DNA of 64,000 bases, taken from Actinomycetospora sp. NBRC 106378. GTDB taxonomy: Bacteria > Actinomycetota > Actinomycetes > Mycobacteriales > Pseudonocardiaceae. Shown here in pieces: positions 49,539 to 58,634 of the stretch. The notes below the pieces were generated by a model that saw only the letters and a program-made list of their open reading frames with translations, made no database searches and had not been told where the DNA came from. The stretch's first letter is position 1. Each line of letters opens with the position of its first letter. The translations under genes and the position numbers were made by a program. The stretch lies in NCBI RefSeq assembly GCF_030269685.1, contig NZ_BSTT01000004.1, positions 186,001 to 250,000 of the forward strand, written 5' to 3'.

Positions 49539-49993
49539 CGAGCCCGACCGCGCGGCTCGCGGAGCTCGGCGTCGAGCTGCCGCCGGTGGCTCCGCCGAAG
49601 GGCGTCTACGTGCCCGCCAAGCGGGTCGGGACCCAGGTCTGGACGTCCGGGCAGCTGCCGCTGGTCGGCGGCGAGCTCCCCGCGACGGGGCTGGTCGGTG
49701 CCGAGGTGTCGGTGGACGACGCGGCCGCGTACGCCCGGATCGCCGCGCTCAATGCGCTGGCCGCCATCGACGCGCTGGTCGGGCTGGACGCGGTCGTCTC
49801 GGTGGCCAAGATCGTCGGCTTCGTGGCGTCCGCGCCCGGGTTCGGCGGCCAGCCCCAGGTGGTGAACGGCGCGTCCGAGCTGATGGGTCAGGTCTTCGGT
49901 CCGGCGGGCGAACACGCCCGCTCGGCGATCGGGGTGGCGGCGCTGCCGCTGGGCGCCCCCGTGGAGGTTGAGGTCGTCGTCGACCTCGCGTGA
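49535..49993 (+). CDS. RidA/YjgF family protein
   Basis: 152 aa from GTG. TQVWTSGQLPLVGGELPATGLVGAEVSVDDAAAYARIAALNALAAIDALVG is the RidA fold, Rv3678c-type. RidA enzymes hydrolyse reactive imines, but the conserved catalytic Arg near the C-terminus (in IRVEI) is not visible here (the end reads VEVEVVVDLA), so it may belong to a non-deaminase subgroup. Second gene of the DUF4177 operon. Confidence 0.85.
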   Translation: MTSPTARLAELGVELPPVAPPKGVYVPAKRVGTQVWTSGQLPLVGGELPATGLVGAEVSVDDAAAYARIAALNALAAIDALVGLDAVVSVAKIVGFVASAPGFGGQPQVVNGASELMGQVFGPAGEHARSAIGVAALPLGAPVEVEVVVDLA

Positions 49994-50044
49994 GCTGATG
50001 GTGACGAGTGCCGTGGACCCACCGCGGCGGTAGGGAGTACGGAC

Positions 50045-50752
50045 GTGGCGAGCACGGGCTCGGACGCAGCGGACACGACGGGCACCGCCGGCGGCCCTGC
50101 CGGCGCCCGGGCGTGCCACGACCTGCTGGTCGCCCTCGCCGGACGCGTCCCCGACCGCGCCCTGTGGCGGCTGCGGGACTGGCTCGCCGCCGGCGCCGAC
50201 ACCGCGCTGCGGACGGCCGTGCCCCGCACGCTGCTGCGCCACCGGGTCGGGGTCACCGACGCCGAGCGCGATCTGCTCCGCGAGGCGGTCACGACGTGGC
50301 GGGGGTCGGCGCGGCTCGTCGACGCCGTCCTGCACACCGAGGTCGCCCCGGAGCCCGCCACGGCGTTCGTCGAGCCCGGCGCCGCCGCCTGGGACGCCGC
50401 CGACCTCGTGCTGCGGGCCGTCGTGCCCGCCGCCGGGGACGTCGGCGAGGTCCGCCGGGCCTGGCGCTCCGGGGGTTCCCGCGTGGTGCTCGTCAGCGCC
50501 GCCGGCGACCTCGCCGCCCTGACCGGCATCGTCCAGCGGGCCCTGCGCGCGCACGGCGACGCCGACCCGTGCGTCGAGGTCATCGGCGCCGGGACGCCGA
50601 CCACGGGGTACCACCGCGCGGCGCTCGCCGCCTCCGACGTCCTCTGGCGGGCCGGTGCCGCGGCGTCCGGCGACGCCCCCGACCACGCCCGGCTGCCGGA
50701 CCCGCGCTCCGGCAGCCTGTCCTCGCCCCCGGAACTGGTGCGCCATGGCTGA
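50045..50752 (+). CDS. Unrecognised protein, short paralogue of the following gene
   Basis: 235 aa from GTG. I recognise no named family. Two parts are visible: a helical segment LLVALAGRVPDRALWRLRDWLAAGADTAL... followed by LLRHRVGVTDAERDLLREAV, and a strand-helix segment RVVLVSAAGDLAALTGIVQRALRAHG then CVEVIGAGTPTTGYHRAALAASDVLW. Both are also found in order in the 801-aa product of the next gene, so the two arose by duplication. Overlaps that gene by 8 bp. It follows ridA by 51 bp, probably co-transcribed. No signal peptide or membrane helix. Confidence 0.7.
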   Translation: MASTGSDAADTTGTAGGPAGARACHDLLVALAGRVPDRALWRLRDWLAAGADTALRTAVPRTLLRHRVGVTDAERDLLREAVTTWRGSARLVDAVLHTEVAPEPATAFVEPGAAAWDAADLVLRAVVPAAGDVGEVRRAWRSGGSRVVLVSAAGDLAALTGIVQRALRAHGDADPCVEVIGAGTPTTGYHRAALAASDVLWRAGAAASGDAPDHARLPDPRSGSLSSPPELVRHG

Positions 50753-53150
50753 GCCCGGAGTCCCGCACCCCGACGGGCCGCGTCCCGACGGGCCCGGCCG
50801 CGCCGGTCGCCCCCGCGCCGGACGCGACCCGGTGGCGCTCGCGGCGTGGCGTCGTGTCGCGGAGCAGCGGCGACGGTCCGCGGGTGGTGGCGAGGACGTC
50901 GACCCCGTCGAGGACCTCGTCGCCGAGCCCGCGCCCGAGGTCTCCGAGGTGTCTCCGTCGCCCGAGATCGACGAGCCGGGCCTCGTCGACGTGCCCGAGC
51001 CCGCCCGGCCGCGCCCCCTCGACGGCGCGGTCCTGCGTGAGCCTGGTGGCGACGTGCCGCGGGAGGCCCGGCCGGGGACCGATGCGGAGGTGGCCCGCCC
51101 GCCCCGTCCCCTTCCCGACGACGGGCCGCCGGCGCCGGGCCGGCTGCACGAGGTCCTGCTCGGGCTCGCCGGCCGGATCGACGACGACGCGCTCACCGCG
51201 GTCCGCGAGATGGTCGCCGCCGAGGACGACGCCGAGGCCGCGGAGCTCCTCGCGGGCTGTCTGCTCGCCGACGAGGTGGGCCTGAGCCCCGACGAGCGCG
51301 GCGTCCTCGGGCCGTGGTTCGCCACGGCCCGGGTCGACCCGGACCTCCTCGCCCGCCTCCCGGTCGACCCCGACGCCCTGCACCGCTCGGGGCACCGCTT
51401 CGTCCCGACGGCGGCGGGCGTGGCCCCGGCCGCCCCGCTCGCGCGCGCCGCCCGTCGGCTCTCCGGCGTCGTCGCGGTGCGCGAGAGCTGGCGCGTGACG
51501 CCCGCCGGGGCCGCGCCCGGACCGGTCCCGCACCGCGTGGTGCTGGTCGAGACGGCCGACCCCGACGACTGCGACCACGTCGTCCACCACCTCGCGCACG
51601 CCGCGCGCGGCCTCGGCGGCACCTCGGTCGAGGTGTTCGCCTCCGGGATCACGCTGCCCGCCTACCACCGCGACGCCCTGGCCGCGGCCCGCCCGCTCAC
51701 CACGTCCGACCCGCTGCCCGCCCGCGCCCCGGCCGCCCAGGCCGCTCCGGTCGACCCGCCGCGTGCGAGCGAGGTCGTCCGGGAGGACGGCGAGACCTGG
51801 CGGACGGTCGCCGACGCCGGGACGGCACGGCTGGCTCCCCCGGCGCCGATGCCCGAGGAGCCCGCTCCCGTCGTCGCGGAGGCACCCGCCCCGGAGGTGT
51901 GGATCGAGCCCGAGCCCGAGCCGGACCCCGAGCCCGCCGCGCCCACGTCGATCGACGACGACCTCTCGCTCACCGCCCGCCGGATCGCGGCGCTGTGGGC
52001 GCGCCCGGTGCCCGAGGACTTCTCGGCGCCGCTGCCCGCCGACTCGCTCGAGCAGACGCGACTCGAACCGCAGCCCGACCCGGACACGGAGGCGGGACCG
52101 GACCACGTCCACGTCGACGGGGCGTCGGCGGTGGACGAGATCGAGGACGGGGTCGACGGAGGGGTCGACGACGATCCGGTCGGCCGGCACGGGCGGGCCC
52201 CCCGGGACGAGGGGGGCACCACGGCGTTCCTCGCCCGGCCGCCCCGCCCGGCGCCCCGCCGCAACGGGCACCACCTCGGCGACCACCCGGTCGAGGCCGA
52301 GGAGGTCGACCCCGGCGAGCCCACCCCGCCCGACGGCACCGCGATCGACCCCGAGGACGACGCGGCGCAGGTGCAGCGCGCCCGGCACAGCCGGGGACGC
52401 CCCGAGGAACCCACGCCATCCGCCCGCTTCGGGCACGACGCCCGCTACGGCGCCGGGCCGGGACCGGCATGGCCGGGTGCCCCGGTCACGGGCGACCGCC
52501 CGGGCCCGGACACCCTCTTCACCTCGCCGGTCGAGATCGGGGAGGAGCCGGTGACGCTCGGGACGAACGGGCATCGCCACGACGCCGTGCCCGTCGTCCC
52601 GCCGGAGCCGCACGAGGTCGACGAGCCGGCCACCGGGCCGGTGGCCTGGTCCGCGGCGCCCCCACGGGCGGTCAACGGCACGCCGCTGCACGGCAGCCCG
52701 GCCGACGACACGGCGCCCCGTCCCGTCGGGGACGTCGCCCCGCCCTGGGCCACGGCCGACGGCCCGGCCTGGACGCAGGAGCAGGCGGGGTGGCCGCCGC
52801 CGCCCGCTCCCGTACCGCCCACGTACCGGCCGCCGCAGGAGCCCGCGCCGTCGGGCCCGGTCGGGCCCGCGGACGCCGAGGTGACCGGCGGCTGGGCGCC
52901 GGACACCGACGACTCCGTCGCGCAGCTCTCGGACCGGGAGCGCGAGCTGCTGGCCCGGCTCCACGAGGAACTCGCCCAGCGCGAGCGGGCCGAGGGGACC
53001 GACCCGTTCGCGGGCCCGTCCGGCCGGCCACAGCCGCCGCGACCGCAGGGGCCGCCGGGCCCCCCGCCCGAGCGCCGCAACGGCCAGGGTCCGCCTCCCG
53101 GGCGGACCAACGGGCACGGCCTGCCGGGGGGACACGACCCGGCGTCGTGA
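50745..53150 (+). CDS. Unrecognised large protein with disordered middle region
   Basis: 801 aa from ATG. Residues about 120-195 repeat the helical module of the previous gene (LHEVLLGLAGRIDDDALTAVREMVAAEDDAEAAELL, VGLSPDERGVL) and about 245-320 its strand-helix module (HRVVLVETADPDDCDHVVHHLAHAARGLGG, VEVFASGITLPAYHRDALAAARPL). From about 330 to 720 the chain is acidic, Pro-rich and low-complexity (EPEPEPDPEPAAP, NGH motifs). Near 725-755 a helix SDRERELLARLHEELAQRERAEG forms a possible coiled coil, then a Gly/Pro-rich tail. Probably a scaffold; cytosolic. Function unknown. Overlap of 8 bp suggests co-translation with its shorter paralogue. Confidence 0.72.
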   Translation: MAEPGVPHPDGPRPDGPGRAGRPRAGRDPVALAAWRRVAEQRRRSAGGGEDVDPVEDLVAEPAPEVSEVSPSPEIDEPGLVDVPEPARPRPLDGAVLREPGGDVPREARPGTDAEVARPPRPLPDDGPPAPGRLHEVLLGLAGRIDDDALTAVREMVAAEDDAEAAELLAGCLLADEVGLSPDERGVLGPWFATARVDPDLLARLPVDPDALHRSGHRFVPTAAGVAPAAPLARAARRLSGVVAVRESWRVTPAGAAPGPVPHRVVLVETADPDDCDHVVHHLAHAARGLGGTSVEVFASGITLPAYHRDALAAARPLTTSDPLPARAPAAQAAPVDPPRASEVVREDGETWRTVADAGTARLAPPAPMPEEPAPVVAEAPAPEVWIEPEPEPDPEPAAPTSIDDDLSLTARRIAALWARPVPEDFSAPLPADSLEQTRLEPQPDPDTEAGPDHVHVDGASAVDEIEDGVDGGVDDDPVGRHGRAPRDEGGTTAFLARPPRPAPRRNGHHLGDHPVEAEEVDPGEPTPPDGTAIDPEDDAAQVQRARHSRGRPEEPTPSARFGHDARYGAGPGPAWPGAPVTGDRPGPDTLFTSPVEIGEEPVTLGTNGHRHDAVPVVPPEPHEVDEPATGPVAWSAAPPRAVNGTPLHGSPADDTAPRPVGDVAPPWATADGPAWTQEQAGWPPPPAPVPPTYRPPQEPAPSGPVGPADAEVTGGWAPDTDDSVAQLSDRERELLARLHEELAQRERAEGTDPFAGPSGRPQPPRPQGPPGPPPERRNGQGPPPGRTNGHGLPGGHDPAS

Positions 53151-53194
53151 GCCGGCGGGCGCGGGCGGGTCCCGGTCGTTCTAGGGTCCCCGAC

Positions 53195-53977
53195 GTGTCC
53201 GAGCACCCGGCGTACGAGGTCCTGCGTCCCGTGACCACGGCGGCGGGGGTGGTCCTCGCCGACAACCCCTCCGGCATGACGCTGGACGGCACGAACAGCT
53301 GGGTGCTCCGCGCACCCGGACACCGGGGCTGCGTGGTCGTCGACCCCGGACCGGACGACCCCGTCCACCTGGAGCGCCTCCGCGAGCACGGGCCGGTGGA
53401 GCTCGTCCTGCTGACCCATCACCACCTCGACCACTCCGAGGCGGCACGGACGTTCTCCGAGCTGACCGGAGCCCCGGTGCGCGCGCTGGACCCGACCCTG
53501 TGTCTCGGCGCCGAGGGTCTCGGGGCGGGGGAGGCCGTGGGGGCGGCGGGCCTGGACATCCGCGTGCTCGCGACGCCGGGCCACACCGTCGACTCGCTGT
53601 GCTTCGTCGTCGACGGCGACGGGTCCGTGCTGACCGGCGACACCGTGCTCGGCCGCGGGACGACCGTTCTCGGCGACCATCACGGGGCCCTGGGCGACTA
53701 CCTCGCGTCCCTGGACCGGCTCGCCGCCCTGCCCGTCGGCACGACCCTGCTGCCCGGGCACGGCCCCGACCTGCCCGACGCCCCGCGGACGGCCCGCGAC
53801 TACCTCGCGCACCGCGAGCAGCGCCTCGACCAGGTCCGGGCGGCCCTGCGGCAGCTGCCCGCCGACCCCGAGCCCCGGCAGGTCGTGGAGATCGTCTACG
53901 CCGACGTCGACGAGTCGCTGTGGCCCGCCGCCGACATCTCGGTGGCCGCCCAGCTGGAGTACCTGCGTCCGGAGTAG
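53195..53977 (+). CDS. Metallo-beta-lactamase fold hydrolase
   Basis: 260 aa from GTG. LTHHHLDHSEAARTF is the HxHxDH zinc motif, TPGHTVDSLCF the second His, VLTGDTVLG the bridging Asp and LPGHGPDL the last His. Length and the C-terminal helical tail match Rv3677c-type (LACTB2/YkvR-like) hydrolases, which may be RNases or thioesterases. TAGGGT (53182-53187) lies 7 nt before the GTG, so leaderless. Convergent with crp across a hairpin. Confidence 0.9.
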   Translation: MSEHPAYEVLRPVTTAAGVVLADNPSGMTLDGTNSWVLRAPGHRGCVVVDPGPDDPVHLERLREHGPVELVLLTHHHLDHSEAARTFSELTGAPVRALDPTLCLGAEGLGAGEAVGAAGLDIRVLATPGHTVDSLCFVVDGDGSVLTGDTVLGRGTTVLGDHHGALGDYLASLDRLAALPVGTTLLPGHGPDLPDAPRTARDYLAHREQRLDQVRAALRQLPADPEPRQVVEIVYADVDESLWPAADISVAAQLEYLRPE

Positions 53978-53983
53978 CCCCGG

Positions 53984-54040
53984 AACGCACGGACGGCACC
54001 CTCGCAGCATCGGTGTGCGCGAGAGTGCCGTTCGTCCGGA
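53984..54040. terminator. Hairpin between metallo-beta-lactamase gene and crp
   Basis: ACGGACGGCACCCTCGC faces GCGAGAGTGCCGTTCGTCC with an 11-nt loop, one mismatch and a small bulge. Serves both convergent genes. Sequence not shared with the other palindrome families. Confidence 0.6.
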
Positions 54041-54046
54041 ACAGGG

Positions 54047-54721
54047 CTAACGGGCCCGGCGCGCCAGGCGGTCCGGCTCGAGGATGAGGACGCTCTTGCC
54101 CTCCAGGCGCAGCCAGCCGCGGGCGGCGAAGTCGGCCAGGGCCTTGTTGACCGTCTCGCGCGAGGCACCGACGAGCTGGGCGATCTCCTCCTGCGTGAGG
54201 TCGTGCGTCACGCGGAGCAGGCCCGCCTCCTGGGACCCGAAGCGCTGCGCGAGCTGCAGCAGCGCCTTCGCGACCCGGCCGGGCACGTCGGTGAAGATGA
54301 GGTCCGCGAGGAGGTTGTTCGTGCGGCGCAGCCGGCGGGCGACCACGCGCAGCAGCTGCTCGGCGATCTCCGGGCGCTGCGCGATCCACTCCTTCAGCGC
54401 GGTGCGGTCCATCGAGTAGGCGCGGACGTCGGTGACGCACGTGGCGGTCGACGTCCGGGGGCCCGGGTCGAAGATGGACAGCTCGCCGAACATGTCGGAC
54501 GGACCGAAGATCGACAGCAGGTTCTCGCGCCCGTCCGGCGACCGGCGGCCGATCTTGACCTTGCCGCTCTGCACGATGAACAGCCGGTCACCGGGCTCGC
54601 CCTCGTTGAAGATGACGGTGCCCCGCGGGAACTCGACGCGATCGAGCGACTCCGTCAACACCTCGATGGCGGCCGGATCCACTCCCTGGAAGATCCCTGC
54701 CCGCGCCAGTACCTCGTCCAC
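54047..54721 (-). CDS. crp: Crp/Fnr family cAMP receptor protein
   Basis: 224 aa from GTG with GAGGAG 9 nt upstream; this length equals mycobacterial Crp (Rv3676). [26 protein letters not shown] opens the cyclic-nucleotide domain; [22 protein letters not shown] is the phosphate-binding cassette. The C-terminal helix-turn-helix is [32 protein letters not shown] (about 165-200). A longer in-frame start exists at 54841 but is less likely. Controls many genes with cAMP; its own sites in this window were not convincingly found. Confidence 0.94.
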   Translation of the reverse strand: MDEVLARAGIFQGVDPAAIEVLTESLDRVEFPRGTVIFNEGEPGDRLFIVQSGKVKIGRRSPDGRENLLSIFGPSDMFGELSIFDPGPRTSTATCVTDVRAYSMDRTALKEWIAQRPEIAEQLLRVVARRLRRTNNLLADLIFTDVPGRVAKALLQLAQRFGSQEAGLLRVTHDLTQEEIAQLVGASRETVNKALADFAARGWLRLEGKSVLILEPDRLARRAR

Positions 54722-54952
54722 CGTCGTCCGCTCCTCGCCGACTCTTGAGACCCCCACGGGCCCGGCATCCTGCACCCGGGACTCCGCTGTGTCACCAGTC
54801 ACGTCTGCCGCAAGTCTAATCGCGTGCATGGTCATGATCACGCAGCACGCGGCGGACGATCCCCGGATCTAGCCGTGTTCCGTCGTTCTCCGCGAGGCGT
54901 GCCCCCCGAATGGACGACCCTACCCGCCGATCATGACGCCGCTGGGTGAGCG

Positions 54953-55234
54953 TCAGGCGTTGGTCCTGCTCCGGCCGGACGTCTCGGACGCCCGAGCGCC
55001 GCGGCGGGTGGGTCCACCGCGCTTGCCGAGGTTGCGGAGGCGGAACAACGTCAGCGCGCCGCCGATCCCCTGCCGGAACAGGGCCTTGACCTCGTCGGGT
55101 CGGGCGCGCTCGAGGAAGTCCTCGACCTCGTCCTCACGGACGGTACCCGCCCGCAGTCTCGTCTCCAGGCGCTCCATGCCCAGGGCGAAGACCATGATGA
55201 GCAGGGGGATGAGGATGGCGATCCAGGCGGTCAT
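54953..55234 (-). CDS. Small single-helix membrane protein
   Basis: 93 aa. [53 protein letters not shown]: one N-terminal transmembrane helix followed by a charged helix and a basic Arg-rich tail. Position between crp and nth matches mycobacterial Rv3675, also a small membrane protein. No function known. Divergent from nth, 112 bp apart. Confidence 0.7.
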   Translation of the reverse strand: MTAWIAILIPLLIMVFALGMERLETRLRAGTVREDEVEDFLERARPDEVKALFRQGIGGALTLFRLRNLGKRGGPTRRGARASETSGRSRTNA

Positions 55235-55346
55235 GGTGAGCGCATCGTCCCGCACCCGCGCGCCGGAGCGGGCACCGGGGTGCCCCGGCGTGTCGCGGGT
55301 GCTCCCGGGCCGTCACGGTGTCGGAGGTCTTCTCTACCCTGGTCGA

Positions 55347-56108
55347 ATGACCTCGGGTGCGACGCCTGCTGCGACCAAGCCGGGCGAGACGCACCTCGGG
55401 CTCGTGCGTCGGGCCCGTCGGATGCACCGCGCGCTCACCGCGGCGCACGTCGACGCGCACTGCGAGCTCGACTTCACCTCGCCGCTCGAGCTGCTCGTCG
55501 CCACCGTGCTCTCCGCGCAGACCACCGACGTGACGGTCAACCGGGTCACCCCGGCGCTGTTCGCCCGGTATCCCGACGCCGCGTCGATGGCGGGTGCCGA
55601 CCGCACCGAGATGGAGGAGATCCTCAAGCCCACCGGCTTCTTCCGGGCGAAGACGAACTCGGTGATCTCGCTCGGGCAGGCCCTCGTCGCCGACCACGGC
55701 GGTGAGGTCCCCGCGAGGCTCGAGGCGCTCGTGAAGCTCCCCGGCGTCGGGCGCAAGACCGCGAACGTGGTGCTCGGCAACGCGTTCGGCGTCCCCGGCA
55801 TCACGGTCGACACCCACTTCGGCCGGCTCACGCGCCGCTGGGCCTGGACCGCCTCCGAGGACCCGGTGCAGGTGGAGAAGGAGGTGGGGGAGCTCATCGA
55901 GCGCAAGGACTGGACGATGCTGTCCCACCGGGTGATCTTCCACGGCCGACGCGTCTGCCACGCCAAGAAGCCCGCCTGCGGCGCCTGCTCGATCGCGAAG
56001 GACTGCCCGTCGGCCGGGATCGGGGAGAACGACCCGGTGAAGGCCGCGAAGCTCGTCAAGGGGCCGGAGGCCGACCACCTCCTCGCCCTCGTCGGTCTCG
56101 AGCGGTGA
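55347..56108 (+). CDS. nth: Endonuclease III
   Basis: 253 aa from ATG, 6 nt behind -10 TACCCT (55335-55340), so leaderless. Base-excision repair glycosylase/AP lyase for oxidised pyrimidines. [17 protein letters not shown] carries the hairpin-helix-hairpin and catalytic Lys137; [11 protein letters not shown] holds Asp155, 18 residues away as in E. coli Nth. The 4Fe-4S cluster ligands [17 protein letters not shown] (CX6CX2CX5C) are complete. First gene of a four-gene operon with 4-bp overlaps. Confidence 0.97.
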   Translation: MTSGATPAATKPGETHLGLVRRARRMHRALTAAHVDAHCELDFTSPLELLVATVLSAQTTDVTVNRVTPALFARYPDAASMAGADRTEMEEILKPTGFFRAKTNSVISLGQALVADHGGEVPARLEALVKLPGVGRKTANVVLGNAFGVPGITVDTHFGRLTRRWAWTASEDPVQVEKEVGELIERKDWTMLSHRVIFHGRRVCHAKKPACGACSIAKDCPSAGIGENDPVKAAKLVKGPEADHLLALVGLER

Positions 56109-56746
56109 CGCGCACCGAGGTCGGTTCGACCCTGCTCGTCCTCATCCTCGTCGTGGTCGGTGTCATCGCCCTCTGGCCGCGCGACTCCGGATCCGTTCCC
56201 GACGCCGGGTCGGCGCCGGCGAGCAGCGCGGCCGCGGCGGGTGGGGCGGACCCGCAGGCGCTGGCCGACGCGCGGACACGGGCCGGGCTCGCGGAGTGCC
56301 CCGCACCGGCCGTCGGGACGGCCCCGGCCGGGGCGCCGCTGGCCGGGCTGACCCTCGGATGCCTCGGGGCGCCCGGGTCCGTGGACCTGGCCGCCGCCCT
56401 GCCGGGCCGGGTGACGCTGGTGAACCTGTGGGCGTCGTGGTGCGGGCCGTGCCGTCAGGAGATCCCGGCGATCGCCGCGTACGCCGCCCAGCCGGGCGCC
56501 GCGGCGGTCCTCGGGGTCGACGTGGCCGACGACCCGACCGACGCGCTGGCGCTGATGTCGGCCCTCGGCGCGCGCTACCCCTCGGTCTCGGACCCCGACC
56601 AGGTCGTCGCCCGCCGGCTCGGGGCGGCGCCGGTGCTGCCCGCGAGCCTCGTCGTGCGCGCCGACGGCACCGTGGTGCCCCTGGCGCCGCAGGTGTTCGC
56701 CACCCCGGAGCAGGTCCGCGCGGCCGTCGCAGGGGTGGCCGCGTGA
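56105..56746 (+). CDS. TlpA-like thioredoxin fold membrane protein
   Basis: 213 aa from GTG, overlapping nth by GTGA. An N-terminal helix [17 protein letters not shown] anchors it to the membrane with the rest outside. [19 protein letters not shown] contains the CxxC pair (Cys113, Cys116) and WASWCGPC is a TlpA-type thioredoxin motif. Corresponds to Rv3673c. Probably reduces disulfides in extracytoplasmic proteins; MarP, encoded in the same operon, relies on a disulfide. Confidence 0.9.
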   Translation: MTRTEVGSTLLVLILVVVGVIALWPRDSGSVPDAGSAPASSAAAAGGADPQALADARTRAGLAECPAPAVGTAPAGAPLAGLTLGCLGAPGSVDLAAALPGRVTLVNLWASWCGPCRQEIPAIAAYAAQPGAAAVLGVDVADDPTDALALMSALGARYPSVSDPDQVVARRLGAAPVLPASLVVRADGTVVPLAPQVFATPEQVRAAVAGVAA

Positions 56747-57438
56747 GCGGGCTGCTGCACCCGGAGGCCGCCCCGGACTGGCTGCGCGGGCTCGTCGAGG
56801 CGTGCGGACGGCTGTCCCCCGACGACGTGCCGTTCCGCCGCCGACCGGGCGGGAACGGGCGCGAGGCGGCCGTCGTGCTGCTCTTCGGCGACGACGCCCC
56901 CGCGGGCCCGGACATCGTGCTCACCGAGCGGGCCGCCGACCTGCGCTCGCACGCCGGGCAGGCGGCCTTCCCGGGCGGCGGGCTGGACCCGGAGGACGGC
57001 ACCGGGCTCGACGGGCTCGTGACGGCGGGCCTGCGCGAGACCGAGGAGGAGATCGGCGCCGACCCCGCCGGGATCGTCCCGCTGACCACGCTCCCGCCCC
57101 TGACGATCCCGGTCTCCGGCTTCGCGGTGACCCCGGTGGTCGCGCACTGGGCGTCGCCGGTGCCGGTCGGGGTCGTCGACCCCGGCGAGACCGCCGCCGT
57201 CGTACGGGTCCCGCTGGCGGAACTGACCGACCCGGCCCGACGCTTCACGGTGACCTCGCCGGGTGGATACCAGGGTCCTGCTTTCACGGTGCGTGGCCTG
57301 CTGGTGTGGGGGTTCACCGCCGGGGTGCTCTCCTGGGTGCTCGACCTCGCGGGGTGGACCATCCCGTGGGAGCACGGAGACGTACGCGATCTCGGCGAGG
57401 CGTGGGCCCGTCGGCACGAGGGGGAAGCGATCCGATGA
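56743..57438 (+). CDS. NUDIX hydrolase, CoA pyrophosphatase type
   Basis: 231 aa from GTG, overlapping the TlpA-like gene by GTGA. HAGQAAFPGGGLDPEDGTGLDGLVTAGLRETEEEIGADP is an extended NUDIX box with the CoA-specific upstream motif LTERAADLRSHAGQAAFPGG. Predicted to cleave CoA to phosphopantetheine and 3',5'-ADP. Corresponds to Rv3672c. Third gene in the nth operon; not obviously linked in function to marP. Confidence 0.92.
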   Translation: MSGLLHPEAAPDWLRGLVEACGRLSPDDVPFRRRPGGNGREAAVVLLFGDDAPAGPDIVLTERAADLRSHAGQAAFPGGGLDPEDGTGLDGLVTAGLRETEEEIGADPAGIVPLTTLPPLTIPVSGFAVTPVVAHWASPVPVGVVDPGETAAVVRVPLAELTDPARRFTVTSPGGYQGPAFTVRGLLVWGFTAGVLSWVLDLAGWTIPWEHGDVRDLGEAWARRHEGEAIR

Positions 57439-58634
57439 GCTGGGTCGACGTCGTCGTCGTGCTGCTCGCCGTCGCCGCGGCCATCTCCGGCTGGCGGCAC
57501 GGTCTCGCGGTGGCCGCGCTGTCCTTCCTGGGCGTCATCGGCGGCGCGCTGCTGGGGCTCAAGCTGGCGCCCCTCGTCGTCGGGATGTTCGAGGGCGACA
57601 CCAGCCGCGTCGTGGTCAGCGTGCTGATCGTCATCGCCCTGGTCGCGCTGGGGGAGACCCTCGGGGTGTACCTCGGCCGCGCCGTCCGCGACCGGATGCG
57701 ACTGGGCGCCGTCCGCACCGTCGACTCCACGTTCGGCGCCGTGCTGCAGGCACTGACCGCGCTGGTCGTCGCGTGGCTGATCGCGCTGCCGCTGGCGTCG
57801 TCGTCCAACGTCGCGCTGTCCTCGGCGCTCAAGAACTCCGGGGTGCTCTCGACCGTCGACTCGGTGATGCCCGACCCGCTGCGGGCCCTGCCGAACGAGC
57901 TGCGCGCGATGTTCGACGCGTCCGGCTTCCCCGACGTGCTCTCGCCGTTCTCCCCGACGCCGGGGGTCGCCGAGGTGTCCGCCCCCGACGAGGGTCTGGT
58001 GCGCGACCCGGTGGTGCAGCGCGCCCGCGCGAGCGTGCTGAAGATCCGGGGTCGGGCGCCGTCGTGCTCCCGGGCCCTGGAGGGCACCGGCTTCGTCATC
58101 GGCAACGAGCGCGTGATGACCAACGCGCACGTGGTGGCGGGGACCAACGAGGTGTCGGTGGAGGTGCCGCGCTCCGGCGGCGGGGCCGACACCGAGTCGG
58201 CGCGGGTCGTCTACTACGACCCGGAGGTCGACGTGGCCGTGCTCGCCGTCCCGGGCCTCGAGGCGCGGGCGCTGCCGATCCAGTACGCGGGCGCCGACAC
58301 CGGCGACAACGCGGTGGCGCTCGGCTACCCGCTCGACGGGCCGTTCTCGTCGAGCCCCGCGAAGATCCGCCAGCGGATCCAGCTGCGCGGGCCCGACATC
58401 TACGACTCGCAGACCGTCACCCGCGACGTCTACACGATCCGCGGCACCGTGAAGTCCGGGAACTCGGGCGGGCCGTTGGTGAACCCGCAGGGACAGGTGA
58501 TCGGCGTCGTGTTCGGCGCCGCCGTCGACCAGGGCGACACCGGGTTCGTGCTGACCTCCGACCAGGTCCGCGCCGCGCTCGACGCCGCGCAGTCCTCGAC
58601 CGCGCGGGTGTCGACGGGGAGCTGCGCCAGCTAG
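57435..58634 (+). CDS. marP: MarP-like periplasmic serine protease
   Basis: 399 aa from ATG, overlapping the NUDIX gene by ATGA. Four N-terminal hydrophobic segments (residues about 1-130) are the CvpA-like membrane domain. The chymotrypsin-fold protease has His232 (TNAHVVAG), Asp266 (EVDVAVLAV) and Ser344 (GNSGGPLV). Cys211 and Cys397 correspond to the disulfide that stabilises mycobacterial MarP. Required for acid resistance through cell-wall processing in M. tuberculosis; that role is family knowledge. Last gene of the nth operon; its TAG shares CTAG with the next gene's stop. Confidence 0.95.
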   Translation: MSWVDVVVVLLAVAAAISGWRHGLAVAALSFLGVIGGALLGLKLAPLVVGMFEGDTSRVVVSVLIVIALVALGETLGVYLGRAVRDRMRLGAVRTVDSTFGAVLQALTALVVAWLIALPLASSSNVALSSALKNSGVLSTVDSVMPDPLRALPNELRAMFDASGFPDVLSPFSPTPGVAEVSAPDEGLVRDPVVQRARASVLKIRGRAPSCSRALEGTGFVIGNERVMTNAHVVAGTNEVSVEVPRSGGGADTESARVVYYDPEVDVAVLAVPGLEARALPIQYAGADTGDNAVALGYPLDGPFSSSPAKIRQRIQLRGPDIYDSQTVTRDVYTIRGTVKSGNSGGPLVNPQGQVIGVVFGAAVDQGDTGFVLTSDQVRAALDAAQSSTARVSTGSCAS

